A DNA stretch of 64,000 nucleotides from Pseudoxanthobacter soli DSM 19599 (GTDB taxonomy: Bacteria > Pseudomonadota > Alphaproteobacteria > Rhizobiales > Segnochrobactraceae): NCBI RefSeq assembly GCF_900148505.1, contig NZ_FRXO01000006.1, forward strand, positions 186,001 through 250,000, written 5' to 3'. Of this stretch, positions 1 through 9,032 are shown piece by piece. Numbering within the stretch: position 1 is the stretch's first letter; every line of letters begins with the position of its first letter. Under the pieces are notes generated by a model. It was not told where the DNA came from. It saw only the letters and a list, made by a program, of their open reading frames with translations, and ran no database searches. The translations under genes were made by a program, and so were the position numbers.

Positions 1-48
1 GAGCCGGCGGCGTGGCAGCCCGAGCGCAGCCTTCAGGGAGGAAGATAA
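1..48 (+). CDS. Probable 3' end of an upstream gene (sugar ABC ATPase?), truncated by the window edge
   Basis: A reading frame open from base 1 ends in TAA at 46-48, and that stop overlaps the ATG of the following permease (TAATG). Such a junction is usual inside ABC operons. Only 15 codons are visible, so the product cannot be identified. An RbsA-type ATPase is expected here from operon order, because a permease and a binding protein follow but no ATPase is present. This is an inference from context. Confidence 0.3.
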   Translation, partial: EPAAWQPERSLQGGR

Positions 49-1040
49 TGACGGCCGTCACGCAGACCGCCCCGCTGACGCACGAGAGGGAGTTCAATAT
101 CTCCTGGGTCGATGCCGGGCCCTTCCTCGCGCTCGCGGCGCTGCTTTTGATCGGCTTCATCATCAATCCCGACTTCCTGTCGGTGACCAATCTCAGCAAC
201 GTCATCACGCGCAGCGCGTTCATCGCCATCATCGCCGTCGGCGCCACCTTCGTGATCTCCTCCGGCGGGCTCGATCTTTCGGTCGGCTCGATGGCGGCCT
301 TCATCACCGGCGTCACCATCATGTTCATGAACATGATGGCGCCGGATTTCGGCACCTGGTCGATCCCCGCGGGCATGGCGTTCGCGCTCGTCGTGGGGCT
401 CGCCTGCGGCCTCGTCAACGGCGCGATCGTGACGGTCGGCAAGATCGAGCCGTTCATCGCCACGCTCGGCACCATGGGCATCTTCCGCGCGCTGATCACC
501 TACATGTCCGACGGCGGCACGATCCCGATCGATCGCAGCCTGCGCGACGCCTACCGGCCGGTCTATTTCGGCACCGTCGCGGGCATCCCGATCCCGATCC
601 TGATCTCGCTTGCCGTTGCCGCGATCGGCGCCGTCGTCCTCTACAAGATGAAGTACGGCCGCCGCTGCGCCGCCACCGGCGCCAACGAGGACGTCGCGCG
701 CTATTCCGGCATCTCGGTGGTCCGCACCCGCACCATCGCCTACGTGATCCAGGGCGCCTGCGTCGCGATCGCCGCGATCTGCTACGTGCCCCGGCTCGGC
801 GCCGCGACGCCCACCACCGGGCAGCTCTGGGAACTTCAGGTCATCACCGCGGTCGTGATCGGCGGAACCACTCTGCGCGGCGGCAAGGGCCGCATCTGGG
901 GCACCGTCGCCGGCGCCGTCATCCTCGAACTCATCGCGAACCTGATGGTCCTCTCGGACTTCGTCTCCGAGTACCTCGTGGCCGCCGTGCAGGGCGTCAT
1001 CATCATCATCGCGATGCTCATCCAGAGGTTCTCGAAATAG
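48..1040 (+). CDS. Ribose/xylose-type (RbsC family) sugar ABC transporter permease
   Basis: A 330-residue inner-membrane permease of the RbsC/AraH family, which forms the translocation channel of a carbohydrate ABC importer. It has about eight to ten hydrophobic segments. The family motifs 'SSGGLDLSVGS' (near residue 78) and 'VVIGGTTLRGGKG' (near residue 268) are clear. I chose the ATG at 48 over an in-frame ATG at 12 because AGGGAGGA lies just upstream and the length then matches the family. A binding-protein gene follows after 75 bases. Substrate unknown; a pentose or related sugar is likely from family membership. Confidence 0.9.
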   Translation: MTAVTQTAPLTHEREFNISWVDAGPFLALAALLLIGFIINPDFLSVTNLSNVITRSAFIAIIAVGATFVISSGGLDLSVGSMAAFITGVTIMFMNMMAPDFGTWSIPAGMAFALVVGLACGLVNGAIVTVGKIEPFIATLGTMGIFRALITYMSDGGTIPIDRSLRDAYRPVYFGTVAGIPIPILISLAVAAIGAVVLYKMKYGRRCAATGANEDVARYSGISVVRTRTIAYVIQGACVAIAAICYVPRLGAATPTTGQLWELQVITAVVIGGTTLRGGKGRIWGTVAGAVILELIANLMVLSDFVSEYLVAAVQGVIIIIAMLIQRFSK

Positions 1041-1115
1041 CGCCACGCCAGGACCCCGCGCGGTGTGACGTCGACATAACGGGTCAACACAACGGTTAAA
1101 AACAGGGAGGAACGA

Positions 1116-2066
1116 ATGCAAAAGAAGACATGGATTGCCGCCGCAGCGCTCGGCGCGATGCTGGTGACCGGGCAGGCCTGGGCCGCTGACAAGAAGGTGG
1201 TGGCGGTGTCGATCCCCGCCGCCGACCACGGCTGGACCGCGGGCGTGGTCTATCACGCCCAGGCCGCCGCGAAGGAACTCAACGCGGCGTTCCCGGACAT
1301 CGACGTGGTCGTGAAGACCTCTCCGTCCGCCTCCGCCCAGGTCAGCGCGCTGGAGGACCTCTCGGCGAGCCGCAAGCTCGACGCCCTCGTGATCCTGCCC
1401 TACACCTCCGAGGAGCTGACCGCCCCCGTGAAGGCGGTCAAGGATGCCGGCACCTTCATCACCGTCGTTGACCGCGGCCTGAACGACCCGAGCATCCAGG
1501 ACCTCTATGTGGCCGGCGACAACATCGCGGTCGGCCGCAACACCGCGAAGTTCCTGGTGGAGAAACTCGGCGGCAAGGGCAACCTCGTCGTGCTGCGCGG
1601 CATTCCGACCGTGATCGACGACGAGCGCATCGAGGGCTTCCAGGACGGCATCAAGGGATCGGATCTCAAGATCCTCGACATCCAGTACGCCAACTGGAAC
1701 AGCGACGACGCCTTCAAGCTGATGCAGGACTATCTCGCCAAGTATCCGCAGATCGATGCGGTGTGGGCGAACGACGACGACATGCTGCTCGGCGTGCTCG
1801 AGGCGATCAAGCAGTCCGGCCGCACCGACATCAAGTTCGCGCTCGGCGGCAACGGCATGAAGGAGATCATCAAGAAGGTCATCGACGGCGACGCGATGAC
1901 GCCCGTCGAGACGCCCTATCCGCCCTCGATGATCAAGACGGCGGTTTACCTGACCGTCGCGCATCTCGTCGGCCACGCGCCCGCTCGCGGAACCGTGAAG
2001 CTCGACGCGCCGCTGATCACCAAGGAAAACGCCCAGGAATATTACTTCCCGGACTCTCCGTTCTGA
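1116..2066 (+). CDS. Periplasmic sugar-binding protein of a ribose-type ABC importer
   Basis: A 316-residue type I periplasmic binding protein (RbsB/LacI-fold family). A signal peptide of about 23 residues ends in AWA before ADKK. The mature part starts with the usual VVAVSIPAADHGWTAG strand and helix. The family's aspartate-rich hinge segment appears as WANDDDMLLG near residue 223. The ATG follows a strong AGGGAGG site. It forms an operon with the permease upstream and the DJ-1/PfpI gene downstream. The ligand cannot be read from the sequence; a sugar or polyol is the family default. Confidence 0.9.
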   Translation: MQKKTWIAAAALGAMLVTGQAWAADKKVVAVSIPAADHGWTAGVVYHAQAAAKELNAAFPDIDVVVKTSPSASAQVSALEDLSASRKLDALVILPYTSEELTAPVKAVKDAGTFITVVDRGLNDPSIQDLYVAGDNIAVGRNTAKFLVEKLGGKGNLVVLRGIPTVIDDERIEGFQDGIKGSDLKILDIQYANWNSDDAFKLMQDYLAKYPQIDAVWANDDDMLLGVLEAIKQSGRTDIKFALGGNGMKEIIKKVIDGDAMTPVETPYPPSMIKTAVYLTVAHLVGHAPARGTVKLDAPLITKENAQEYYFPDSPF

Positions 2067-2138
2067 GCACCGGAAAGCGCTTCAAGGGCGGGCGGCTGAA
2101 ATCGCCCGCCACCAACAAAACGTGAGGAGGACCTGACC

Positions 2139-2732
2139 TTGCAGGGCAAGAAGATACTGATGCTGACCGGTGAGTTCACCGAAGAATACGAGATCTTCGT
2201 CTATCAGCAGGCGATGGAAGCGGTGGGGCATACCGTTCACGTCGTGTGCCCGGACAAGAATGCCGGAGACCTGATCAAGACCTCGCTGCACGATTTCGAG
2301 GGTGATCAGACTTACACCGAGAAGCTCGGCCATTTCGCGCTGATCAACAAGACGTTCTCGGAAGCCGAGAAGCAGCTCGACCAGTACCACGCGGTCTACT
2401 GCGCCGGCGGACGCGGGCCGGAATATATCCGCACCGACAAGCGCGTGCAGGCGATCGTCCGTCACTTCCACGAGACCGGCAAGCCGATCTTCACCATCTG
2501 CCACGGCGTGCAGATCCTGATCGCCGTCGACGGCGTGGTCCGGGGCAAGAAGGTCGGCGCCCTCGGGGCGTGCGAGCCGGAAGTCACGCTGGCGGGCGGC
2601 ACCTATATCGACCTGTCGCCGACGGAGGCCTATGTCGACGGCACCATGGTCTCGGCCAAGGGCTGGACCGCGCTCGCGGCCTTCATCCGCGAATGCCTGA
2701 AGGTGCTCGGCACCGAGATCCGCCACACCTGA
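2139..2732 (+). CDS. DJ-1/PfpI family protein (class I glutamine amidotransferase-like)
   Basis: A 197-residue single-domain DJ-1/PfpI protein. The nucleophile elbow 'FTICHGVQIL' holds the conserved cysteine (near residue 113) and the early acidic residue lies in 'GEFTEEYE'. The start is a TTG preceded by GAGGAGG at 2125-2131, so the TTG choice is well supported. It sits 72 bases after the sugar-binding protein and is probably co-transcribed. Family members act as chaperones, glyoxalase/deglycase-like enzymes or hydrolases. A carbonyl detoxification role beside sugar uptake is plausible but is inference. Confidence 0.85.
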   Translation: MQGKKILMLTGEFTEEYEIFVYQQAMEAVGHTVHVVCPDKNAGDLIKTSLHDFEGDQTYTEKLGHFALINKTFSEAEKQLDQYHAVYCAGGRGPEYIRTDKRVQAIVRHFHETGKPIFTICHGVQILIAVDGVVRGKKVGALGACEPEVTLAGGTYIDLSPTEAYVDGTMVSAKGWTALAAFIRECLKVLGTEIRHT

Positions 2733-2741
2733 GAAGACCCT

Positions 2742-2806
2742 GCCCGGCCGGATTCCATGATCCGGGCGGGCGTTCCACCGCCGTGCCGGACCTTCGCGGG
2801 TCCGGC
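2742..2806. terminator. Two stem-loops between convergent genes
   Basis: The first hairpin pairs 2742-2753 with 2760-2771 (12-base arms, one mismatch, 6-base loop). The second pairs 2785-2792 with 2799-2806 (perfect 8-base arms, 6-base loop). They lie between the convergent DJ-1/PfpI and GntR genes. Neither has a long T run, so intrinsic termination is likely but not proven. Confidence 0.55.
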
Positions 2807-2890
2807 GCCTCCTTCGATGCGGTGACCGATGGCGCAGGCCAAGTGCCGCATGCCAGATGCGCGGATCGCTTCCTTTCGGTGTGGGGCCGC

Positions 2891-3661
2891 TCAGGGCCGG
2901 GCCGCGATCTCGGCACCCGCTGCCGCCAGAGCGCCCGGCCGGTCGGTGGCGCCTTGCCGCCGCAGGCCGTTGAAGATCACGTTCGTCATCGCGGCGGCGG
3001 CCTCTTCGCCGCTGCCGGCGGCAATGGCCTCGACGATGCGCTCGTGGGCGATCACGACAACATCGTGCTCAAGGTCGTCGTCCGGTGCGCTGAGCGCGAA
3101 CGAAGCGCGCAGCGCCACCTCGATCACCGCCCCGATCGACCGCATGAAGGCGTTGCCGGAGGCGCTCGCCACCGCGAGGTGGAAGGCGAGGTCGGATTCC
3201 GCGAAAGCCCTCGCCGTTCCCGACTCCGTCTTCATGCGCTCGACCGCCTGCCGCATGATGGCGAGATCGGCCTCCGAGCGCCGTTCCGCCGCCAGGGCCG
3301 CGGCGCGCGGCTCGACCGCGAGGCGGATTTCGGCCAGGTCCCGCAGAAAGCGCTTGTCGATGCCCGCGTCGAGGTGCCAGGCCAGCACGTCCGGATCGAA
3401 CATGTTCCAGGCCGCGCGCTCGCGCACCACCGTACCCACGCGCGCCTTGGTGGAGAGAAGTCCCTTGGCGACCAGCGTCTTGACGGCCTCGCGCAGCACG
3501 GGCCGCGAGACGCCGAACCGCGCCGTCAGATCGGAATCCCCGGGAAGCTTGGCGCCCTCAGCGAAGCGGCCGCCGATGATGTCCCTGCCGACGGAGCGGG
3601 CGACCTCCGCATGATTGGAGTTTGCCCGCCGGGTTGGAATGACAAGGACATCGGCCGTCAC
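2891..3661 (-). CDS. GntR/FadR-family transcriptional regulator (FCD domain)
   Basis: A 256-residue regulator. An N-terminal winged helix-turn-helix (about residues 15-75; 'DSDLTARFGVSRPVLREAVKTL') is followed by a helical FCD ligand-binding domain. Candidate metal-ligand positions are in 'ESDLAFHLAVA' and 'IAHERIVEAI'. I chose the GTG at 3661 because it follows a GGGGGT site and lies just past the stop of the upstream permease (3664), which implies translational coupling. The longer ATG start at 3772 would overlap the permease by about 100 bases. As the last gene of the ytfQRT-yjfF run, it probably senses a sugar-derived ligand and controls that operon. A candidate operator is at 8342-8356. 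Confidence 0.85.
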   Translation of the reverse strand: MTADVLVIPTRRANSNHAEVARSVGRDIIGGRFAEGAKLPGDSDLTARFGVSRPVLREAVKTLVAKGLLSTKARVGTVVRERAAWNMFDPDVLAWHLDAGIDKRFLRDLAEIRLAVEPRAAALAAERRSEADLAIMRQAVERMKTESGTARAFAESDLAFHLAVASASGNAFMRSIGAVIEVALRASFALSAPDDDLEHDVVVIAHERIVEAIAAGSGEEAAAAMTNVIFNGLRRQGATDRPGALAAAGAEIAARP

Positions 3662-3663
3662 GG

Positions 3664-4653
3664 TCAGGATACCCCCGCTGTGGCAGGGCGCCTGCGGCGT
3701 GCGAGGCCGAGCGCCGCCTGCTGGAATCCGATGAAGGCGAACAGAAGAAGCCCGGTTGCGATCTTGGCCCACCAGCTCGACAGCGTGCCGTCGAAGCTGA
3801 TGTAGGTCTGGATAAGGCCCTGGATGAGCACCCCGATGAAGGTGCCGAAGACAAAACCGTACCCGCCCGACAGCAACGTGCCGCCGATGACGACGGCGGC
3901 GATGGCATCCAGCTCCACCCCCACGGCGGACAACGAATAACCGCTTGAGGTGTAGAGCGAGAACACGATGCCGGCAAGTCCGGCCAGCGTGCTGGAGAGG
4001 GTGTAGATCAGCACGGTCGTGCGGGGGACGCTGATGCCCATCAGGGCGGCTGAGGTGCGGCTGCCGCCGAGCGCGTAGACGTTGGCCCCGAAGCGGGTGA
4101 AGTGGAGCAGCACCATCCCACCGGCGACGACGGCGAGCATGATCATCGCCGGCACCGTGAGCCGCGCGCCGCCGCCAAGGCGGATCGCATGGTCCGCCAG
4201 CGTCGTGTAGAGCTCGGCGTTGATCGGGATGGAATCGGTCGAGAGCAGGAAGCTCGCGCCCCGCGCCATGAACATGCCGGCGAGCGTGACGATGAACGGC
4301 GGCAGCGCGAAATATTCGATCGTCGCCCCCATCAGCGCGCCGAACAGGGCACAGATGACGAGGATCATCACGAAGGCCGCGAGCGGCGGCACGCCGTGCT
4401 GCTCGATGACGACGGCGAGGAACACGGTGGTGAACCCGATCACCGAGCCGACCGAGAGGTCGATGCCACCGGAGATGATGACGAAGGTCATGCCGACGGC
4501 GACGATGCCGAGGAAGGCGTTGTCGGTCAGCAGGTTCATCACCACCCGCGGCGTCGCGAAGTTGTGGAACGTGAGCGAGCAGAGGGCGAATCCGACCAGG
4601 AACACCAGGGTCGTGGCGAGCACCGGAACGAGACGGCTGAACTGGCGGGTCAT
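3664..4653 (-). CDS. yjfF: Galactofuranose-type ABC transporter permease YjfF
   Basis: A 329-residue RbsC-family inner-membrane permease, the second of two adjacent permeases as in E. coli ytfQRT-yjfF. Family motifs 'ISGGIDLSVGSVIG' and 'VVIGGTLLSGGYG' are visible, with about eight to ten hydrophobic segments. The start ATG (4653) overlaps the stop of ytfT (ATGA), showing translational coupling. A much longer ORF in the same frame extends upstream but runs antisense-like through ytfT and is not used. Galactofuranose is inferred from orthology of the binding protein. Confidence 0.88.
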   Translation of the reverse strand: MTRQFSRLVPVLATTLVFLVGFALCSLTFHNFATPRVVMNLLTDNAFLGIVAVGMTFVIISGGIDLSVGSVIGFTTVFLAVVIEQHGVPPLAAFVMILVICALFGALMGATIEYFALPPFIVTLAGMFMARGASFLLSTDSIPINAELYTTLADHAIRLGGGARLTVPAMIMLAVVAGGMVLLHFTRFGANVYALGGSRTSAALMGISVPRTTVLIYTLSSTLAGLAGIVFSLYTSSGYSLSAVGVELDAIAAVVIGGTLLSGGYGFVFGTFIGVLIQGLIQTYISFDGTLSSWWAKIATGLLLFAFIGFQQAALGLARRRRPATAGVS

Positions 4654-5645
4654 GGCCGGCGCTCCGGGCTGCGTCTGGCGAACAGGACGCCGAGGCCGGC
4701 GATGCGCGGCGACTGGGCGAGCAGCACCACCAGCACGACGACGGCCTTGACGATGAGGTTGGTTTCCGGCGGGAAGCCCGACAGCAGGATGCCGGTGTTC
4801 ATCGCCTGGATGATGAGCGCGCCGACCAGCGCCAGGACGATGCTGAAGCGGCCGCCGAACAGCGACGTTCCGCCGATGACGACCGCGAGGATGGCGTCGA
4901 GCTCGAGCCAGAGCCCGGCATTGTTCGCGTCCGCGCCGAGGATGTCGGCGGCGGCGATGACGCCGGCGAGCGACGCGCACAGGCTGCACCAGACATAGAC
5001 GGAAACGGTGATCAGCCGGGTGCCGATGCCGGCGAGCCGGCTGGCGCGCGGGTTGCCGCCGGTCGCCTCGATCATCAGTCCGAGCGCGCTGCCGCGCACC
5101 GCGAGCAGCGTCAGCCCCAGCATGGCGAGCGTGAGGACAACCGGCACCGGCACCCCCAGCACCGCGCCGCCGCCGAACCAGGCGAGGGCCGGCGAGGAGA
5201 AGGTGACGATGCGTCCCTCGGTGATGAGCTGGGCGATGCCCCGGCCGGCGACCATGAGGATCAGGGTCGCGACGATCGGCTGGATGCCGAGGATGGCGAC
5301 AAGGAAGCCGTTCCAGAGACCGCACAGGATCCCGACGCCGAGTGCCGCACCGACCGCGACCGGCAGCGCATGGCTGTCGGCGAGGCTCGCGGCGACCGCG
5401 CCGGCGATGGCCATGACCGCGCCGACCGACAGGTCGATGCCGCGCATGGCGATCACGAGCACCATGCCGAGCGAAAGCAGCGCGACCGGGGCACCGCGGT
5501 TCAGCACGTCGATCAGGCTGCCGAACAGGCGGCCGTCCTGCATCCGCAGGTCGAAGAACTGCGGCGACACCATCCAGTTGATCGCGAGGATCACGGCGAG
5601 GCCGACGACTTGAGCCGTGCCGACGCGAGGAAGACGAAAGGCCAT
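4650..5645 (-). CDS. ytfT: Galactofuranose-type ABC transporter permease YtfT
   Basis: A 331-residue RbsC-family permease that should pair with YjfF as a heterodimeric channel. The conserved 'AMRGIDLSVGAVMAIAG' and 'VVIGGTSLFGGR' motifs are present. The ATG at 5645 follows an AGGAGC-like site. Its stop overlaps the yjfF start by four bases, and the ytfR stop lies 14 bases upstream. The in-frame extension to 5837 overlaps ytfR and is rejected. Confidence 0.88.
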   Translation of the reverse strand: MAFRLPRVGTAQVVGLAVILAINWMVSPQFFDLRMQDGRLFGSLIDVLNRGAPVALLSLGMVLVIAMRGIDLSVGAVMAIAGAVAASLADSHALPVAVGAALGVGILCGLWNGFLVAILGIQPIVATLILMVAGRGIAQLITEGRIVTFSSPALAWFGGGAVLGVPVPVVLTLAMLGLTLLAVRGSALGLMIEATGGNPRASRLAGIGTRLITVSVYVWCSLCASLAGVIAAADILGADANNAGLWLELDAILAVVIGGTSLFGGRFSIVLALVGALIIQAMNTGILLSGFPPETNLIVKAVVVLVVLLAQSPRIAGLGVLFARRSPERRP

Positions 5646-5659
5646 GACGCAACGCTCCT

Positions 5660-7207
5660 TCAGACGGTCGCCGGAACGTCGTCGGCGATGGCGGCAAGAA
5701 TGGCGGCCTCGCTGATCTCCGCCCCGTCGAGGCGGGCGACGTGGGCGCGGTCGCGCAGCACGATCACCGTGTCGGCGTAGGTCACGATCTCCTCCAGTTC
5801 GGAAGAGACGACGAGCAACGCCATGCCTTCCGCGCAAAGCTGGCGGATGAGCTGGATGATCTCGGCGTGGGCGCCGACATCGATGCCGCGCGTCGGCTCG
5901 TCCAGCACGAGCAGCCGCGGCTTGGTGGCGAGCCAGCGCGCCAGCAGCGCCTTCTGCTGGTTGCCGCCGGACAGCAGGCCGACGGGGCGCTCGGGATCCG
6001 GCGGGCGAATGTCGAGCAGGCGGATGAAATGGCGGGCGATCTCGTCCTGCTCGCGACGGGAGAGCGGCTTCAGCACGCCGCGCTTGGCCTGGAGCGCCAG
6101 CACGATGTTCTCCCGCACGCTGAGTTCGGGAACGATGCCCTCGGTCTTGCGCTCTTCGGGGCAGTAACCGAACCCGAGGGCAACGGCGTCTTGCGGGCCG
6201 GACAGGCTGACCCCATGCCCGTCGACGGTCGCGGTGCCGCTGTCGGCCCGCTCGGCGCCGAACACCAGGCGGGCGGTTTCGGTGCGGCCGGAACCGAGCA
6301 GGCCGGCGAGACCGACGACCTCACCGGCGTGCAGTTCGAGATCGAACGGAGCGATCTCGCCTGCCTTGCCGAAGCCGCGGAAGACCGCCAGCGCCGGACC
6401 GTCGGCGGTCTGGCGCGGCGGCCGCACCGAAGTCGCCTCGCTCAGCTCCCGGCCCAGCATGGTGCGCACCAGGTCCCGGCGCGGCATGTCGGCAACCGGC
6501 GCCGAGCCGGCGAGGCAGCCGTTGCGCAGCACGGTGATGTGGTCGCAGACCGCATAGACCTGATCGAGGAAGTGGGTCACGAACACGATGCCGATGCCCC
6601 GTGCCGCGAGCCGCCGCATGGCGGCAAACAGCGTTCCCACCTCGTGGGCGTCGAGGCTCGCGGTCGGCTCGTCGAGGATCAGCACGCGCGCCGACTGGTC
6701 GACCGCGCGGGCGATGGCGACGATGTGCTGGACGGCGACGGAATAGCGCTCCAGCGGTGCGGCGACGTCGATGTCGAGGTCGAACCCGGCGAGGACCGCA
6801 CGCGCCCGGCGACGCATTTCGCCGCCGCGCACGAGGCCGAACCGGGTCGGCTGGCGGCCGAGAAACAGGTTTTCAGCCACCGTCAGGTTCGGCGCGAGGT
6901 TCACCTCCTGGTAGACCGTCGCGATGCCGATCCGGGTGGCATCCTCCGCCGAACGGGGCGCGATCTCCTGCCCGTCGAGCGTCATCGTGCCCGAGTCGCG
7001 CGCCACCACGCCCGTCATGGTCTTGATGAGGGTGGACTTGCCGGCGCCGTTCTCGCCGAGCAGCGCGTGGATTTCACCCCGCCTCAGGGTGAAATCCACG
7101 CCGTCGAGAGCCTTGAAGCCCGCGAAGGCCTTGGAGAAGGCGCGCAGACACAGCAGCGGCTCCGCGCCTGCCTCCGGCGCGGTCGTTGTCGGGGAGAGCA
7201 CGGTCAT
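5660..7207 (-). CDS. ytfR: Galactofuranose-type ABC transporter ATPase YtfR (two nucleotide-binding domains)
   Basis: A 515-residue tandem ATPase of the RbsA/MglA family that powers the YtfT-YjfF channel. NBD1 has Walker A 'GENGAGKST' (near residue 54) and Walker B 'VLILDEPTASLD'. NBD2 has the degenerate P-loop typical of the family ('GLLGSGRTE'), an intact signature 'LLSGGNQQKAL' and Walker B 'LLVLDEPTRGID'. Length matches the family (about 500). It follows ytfQ after 110 bases that contain a stable hairpin. Confidence 0.92.
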   Translation of the reverse strand: MTVLSPTTTAPEAGAEPLLCLRAFSKAFAGFKALDGVDFTLRRGEIHALLGENGAGKSTLIKTMTGVVARDSGTMTLDGQEIAPRSAEDATRIGIATVYQEVNLAPNLTVAENLFLGRQPTRFGLVRGGEMRRRARAVLAGFDLDIDVAAPLERYSVAVQHIVAIARAVDQSARVLILDEPTASLDAHEVGTLFAAMRRLAARGIGIVFVTHFLDQVYAVCDHITVLRNGCLAGSAPVADMPRRDLVRTMLGRELSEATSVRPPRQTADGPALAVFRGFGKAGEIAPFDLELHAGEVVGLAGLLGSGRTETARLVFGAERADSGTATVDGHGVSLSGPQDAVALGFGYCPEERKTEGIVPELSVRENIVLALQAKRGVLKPLSRREQDEIARHFIRLLDIRPPDPERPVGLLSGGNQQKALLARWLATKPRLLVLDEPTRGIDVGAHAEIIQLIRQLCAEGMALLVVSSELEEIVTYADTVIVLRDRAHVARLDGAEISEAAILAAIADDVPATV

Positions 7208-7282
7208 TTCGGACGGCCTTGCAGCACGTGGACTTCAGCGGGGCCGCGCATCGGCGCGGCCCGCGGATCGCCGGGACGCAGG

Positions 7283-7306
7283 CGTGCCGGCCAATGGGCC
7301 GGCACG
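7283..7306. other. Intercistronic hairpin between ytfQ and ytfR
   Basis: A perfect 10-base stem (7283-7292 with 7297-7306) with a four-base loop lies in the 110-base gap after the binding-protein gene. There is no T run on the minus strand. Such hairpins commonly stabilise the binding-protein part of an ABC operon transcript or cause partial termination, giving more binding protein than ATPase. That role is inferred here. Confidence 0.6.
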
Positions 7307-7317
7307 ACGCCGATCCG

Positions 7318-8283
7318 TCAGTAGCCGAGATCCTTCTTGCTCTCGTAGACCGCCTGCGGGTTGTCGGCGGCGGTATAGAGCTTGGATTCGGTCTGGATCC
7401 ACTTCGGCGGCACGGTGCCGTTCTTCTTGTAGGCGATCAGCGCATCGAGCGCCGGGCCGGCCATGTTCGGTGTCAGCTCGACGGTGGCGTTCGCCTCCCC
7501 GGCGGCCATCGCCTTGAAGATGTCCGGCACGGCGTCGATGGAAACGGTCAGGATCTCCGAGCCCGGCTTCAGGCCGGCTTCCTTCATCGCCTGGATGGCG
7601 CCGACCATCATGTCGTCGTTGTGGGCGTAGACCGCGCAGATGTCCTTACCGCCGCCTTCGGCCTTGATGAAGCTCTCCATCACCTCCTTGCCCTTGGCAC
7701 GGGTGAAGTCGCCGGTCTGGCTGCGCACGACCTTCACGTTGGAATGGCCGGCGATCGCGTCCTCGAAGCCCTTCTTGCGGTTGGTGGCGACGCTGGCGCC
7801 CACCGTGCCCTGGAGCTCGACCACATTGCAGGGCTTGCCGTTGAGCGTCTGGACGAGCCAGTCGCCGGCGACCTTGCCTTCATGAACGCTGTCGGAGGTG
7901 ACGGCGGTCAGGTAGAGGTCCTTGCCGGACGGATCGATGTCACGGTCGAGCAGGATGACCGGGATCTCGGCTTCCTGGGCTTCCTTCAGCACCGTGTCCC
8001 ACCCGGTGGAGACGACGGGGGCGAGGAAGATCGCGTCGACGCCCTGGGCGACGAAGGCGCGGATCGCCTTGATCTGGTTTTCCTGCTTCTGCTGGGCGTC
8101 GGCGATCTTGAGATTGACGCCGCGCTTCTGGGCTTCGGACTTCGAGACGGTGGTTTCCGCCGCGCGCCAGCCCGATTCCGATCCGATCTGCGAAAAGCCG
8201 ACCGTCAGCTCGTCCGCCCGCACGGCGGTCGTGGACAGGGCGCAGGCCACGGCGGTCGCGAGCAAAATGGTCTTGAGACCCAT
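7318..8283 (-). CDS. ytfQ: Galactofuranose-binding periplasmic protein YtfQ
   Basis: A 321-residue periplasmic binding protein. A signal peptide of about 23 residues ends AVRA before DELTVGF. From recall of the family, it resembles E. coli YtfQ along its whole length: 'GFSQIGSESGWRAAE', 'QQKQENQIKAIR', 'NVVELQGTVGASVA', 'AHNDDMMVGAIQAM' and 'ELTPNMAGPA' all match. YtfQ binds galactofuranose and feeds YtfR-YtfT-YjfF. It is the first gene of its operon, and the ATG follows GGGAGAAG. A perfect 15-base palindrome lies about 60 bases upstream and is the best candidate for the control site. Confidence 0.93.
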   Translation of the reverse strand: MGLKTILLATAVACALSTTAVRADELTVGFSQIGSESGWRAAETTVSKSEAQKRGVNLKIADAQQKQENQIKAIRAFVAQGVDAIFLAPVVSTGWDTVLKEAQEAEIPVILLDRDIDPSGKDLYLTAVTSDSVHEGKVAGDWLVQTLNGKPCNVVELQGTVGASVATNRKKGFEDAIAGHSNVKVVRSQTGDFTRAKGKEVMESFIKAEGGGKDICAVYAHNDDMMVGAIQAMKEAGLKPGSEILTVSIDAVPDIFKAMAAGEANATVELTPNMAGPALDALIAYKKNGTVPPKWIQTESKLYTAADNPQAVYESKKDLGY

Positions 8284-8341
8284 AGGCGTTCTTCTCCCGT
8301 GAAACTTGATCGCGCTTCTGATGAGCGCCGCTTGACGGCCT

Positions 8342-8356
8342 CCTTATGCCATAAGG
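8342..8356. promoter_or_regulatory. 15-base palindrome upstream of ytfQ, candidate regulator operator
   Basis: CCTTATG-C-CATAAGG is a perfect inverted repeat with 7-base arms, centred 66 bases upstream of the ytfQ start codon in an AT-richer stretch that would hold the promoter. FadR/GntR-family regulators bind short palindromes of this size, and the operon ends with such a regulator. The pairing of this site with that protein is inference. Confidence 0.5.
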
Positions 8357-8450
8357 GTTCACGGTTTAATAGTCATACAGTTTTACTTTTTGCGCGAACG
8401 AGGGCGTGCGAAAGGGCGTGATCGGCGGAAGCTAGCGGGCACTCGCGCCG

Positions 8451-8491
<41 letters not shown>

Positions 8492-9032
8492 GGCGTGAGC
8501 GGGTCGGCCTCTCCACTGCAACCAACAGTGAAGGAAATCCACTTTTTCTTTCAGATTGTTTCAGAGGGTCATTTTATCATGACGATTAATTAACTCGGTT
8601 TTTCGAACGGATTGCGCCATAAATCTGTCCATGATAGTCAAACGTACAGATGAGCGGGCGCCGATTGTTTGCCGCCACCTCAGTACAGAGGCGACGGGCG
8701 CAGGTCGGAATTCATCGCGTATGCGGCGGGGGCGTCGCATAGGAGATGTGATCGTGAAGACCAAGGAACGCTCGGCCGTGGCGAGGTCCCGCCTGCGGCC
8801 AATCGGTGTAGAGGCCTCCCGGCGCCGTGTGCCGGGCGTCTTGCCCGGGCGCGGGCGCCAAAGCCCGCATGACTGCTGAGAACGGCTCCCTTGTTTCCGC
8901 AGGTGCGTTTGGCCCCGTCGAAGGGCGCGGACTGCGAGCGGATGCCGGGCTGTTTTCCTTTTCGAACGAGACAAGGCCGATGGGGCGTCCGCCGCGACGA
9001 TGCGGATCGCATCCGTTCCGGGGCGTCTTCGA

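Noticed and set aside
33-1976. A 647-residue antisense frame across the first permease and binding protein
   Set aside because: The composition is His/Asp/Arg-rich without family features, while both plus-strand genes have clear motifs and ribosome sites.
8631-8879. An 82-residue plus-strand ORF in the regulatory island
   Set aside because: It is arginine-rich, has no ribosome site and no recognisable domain.
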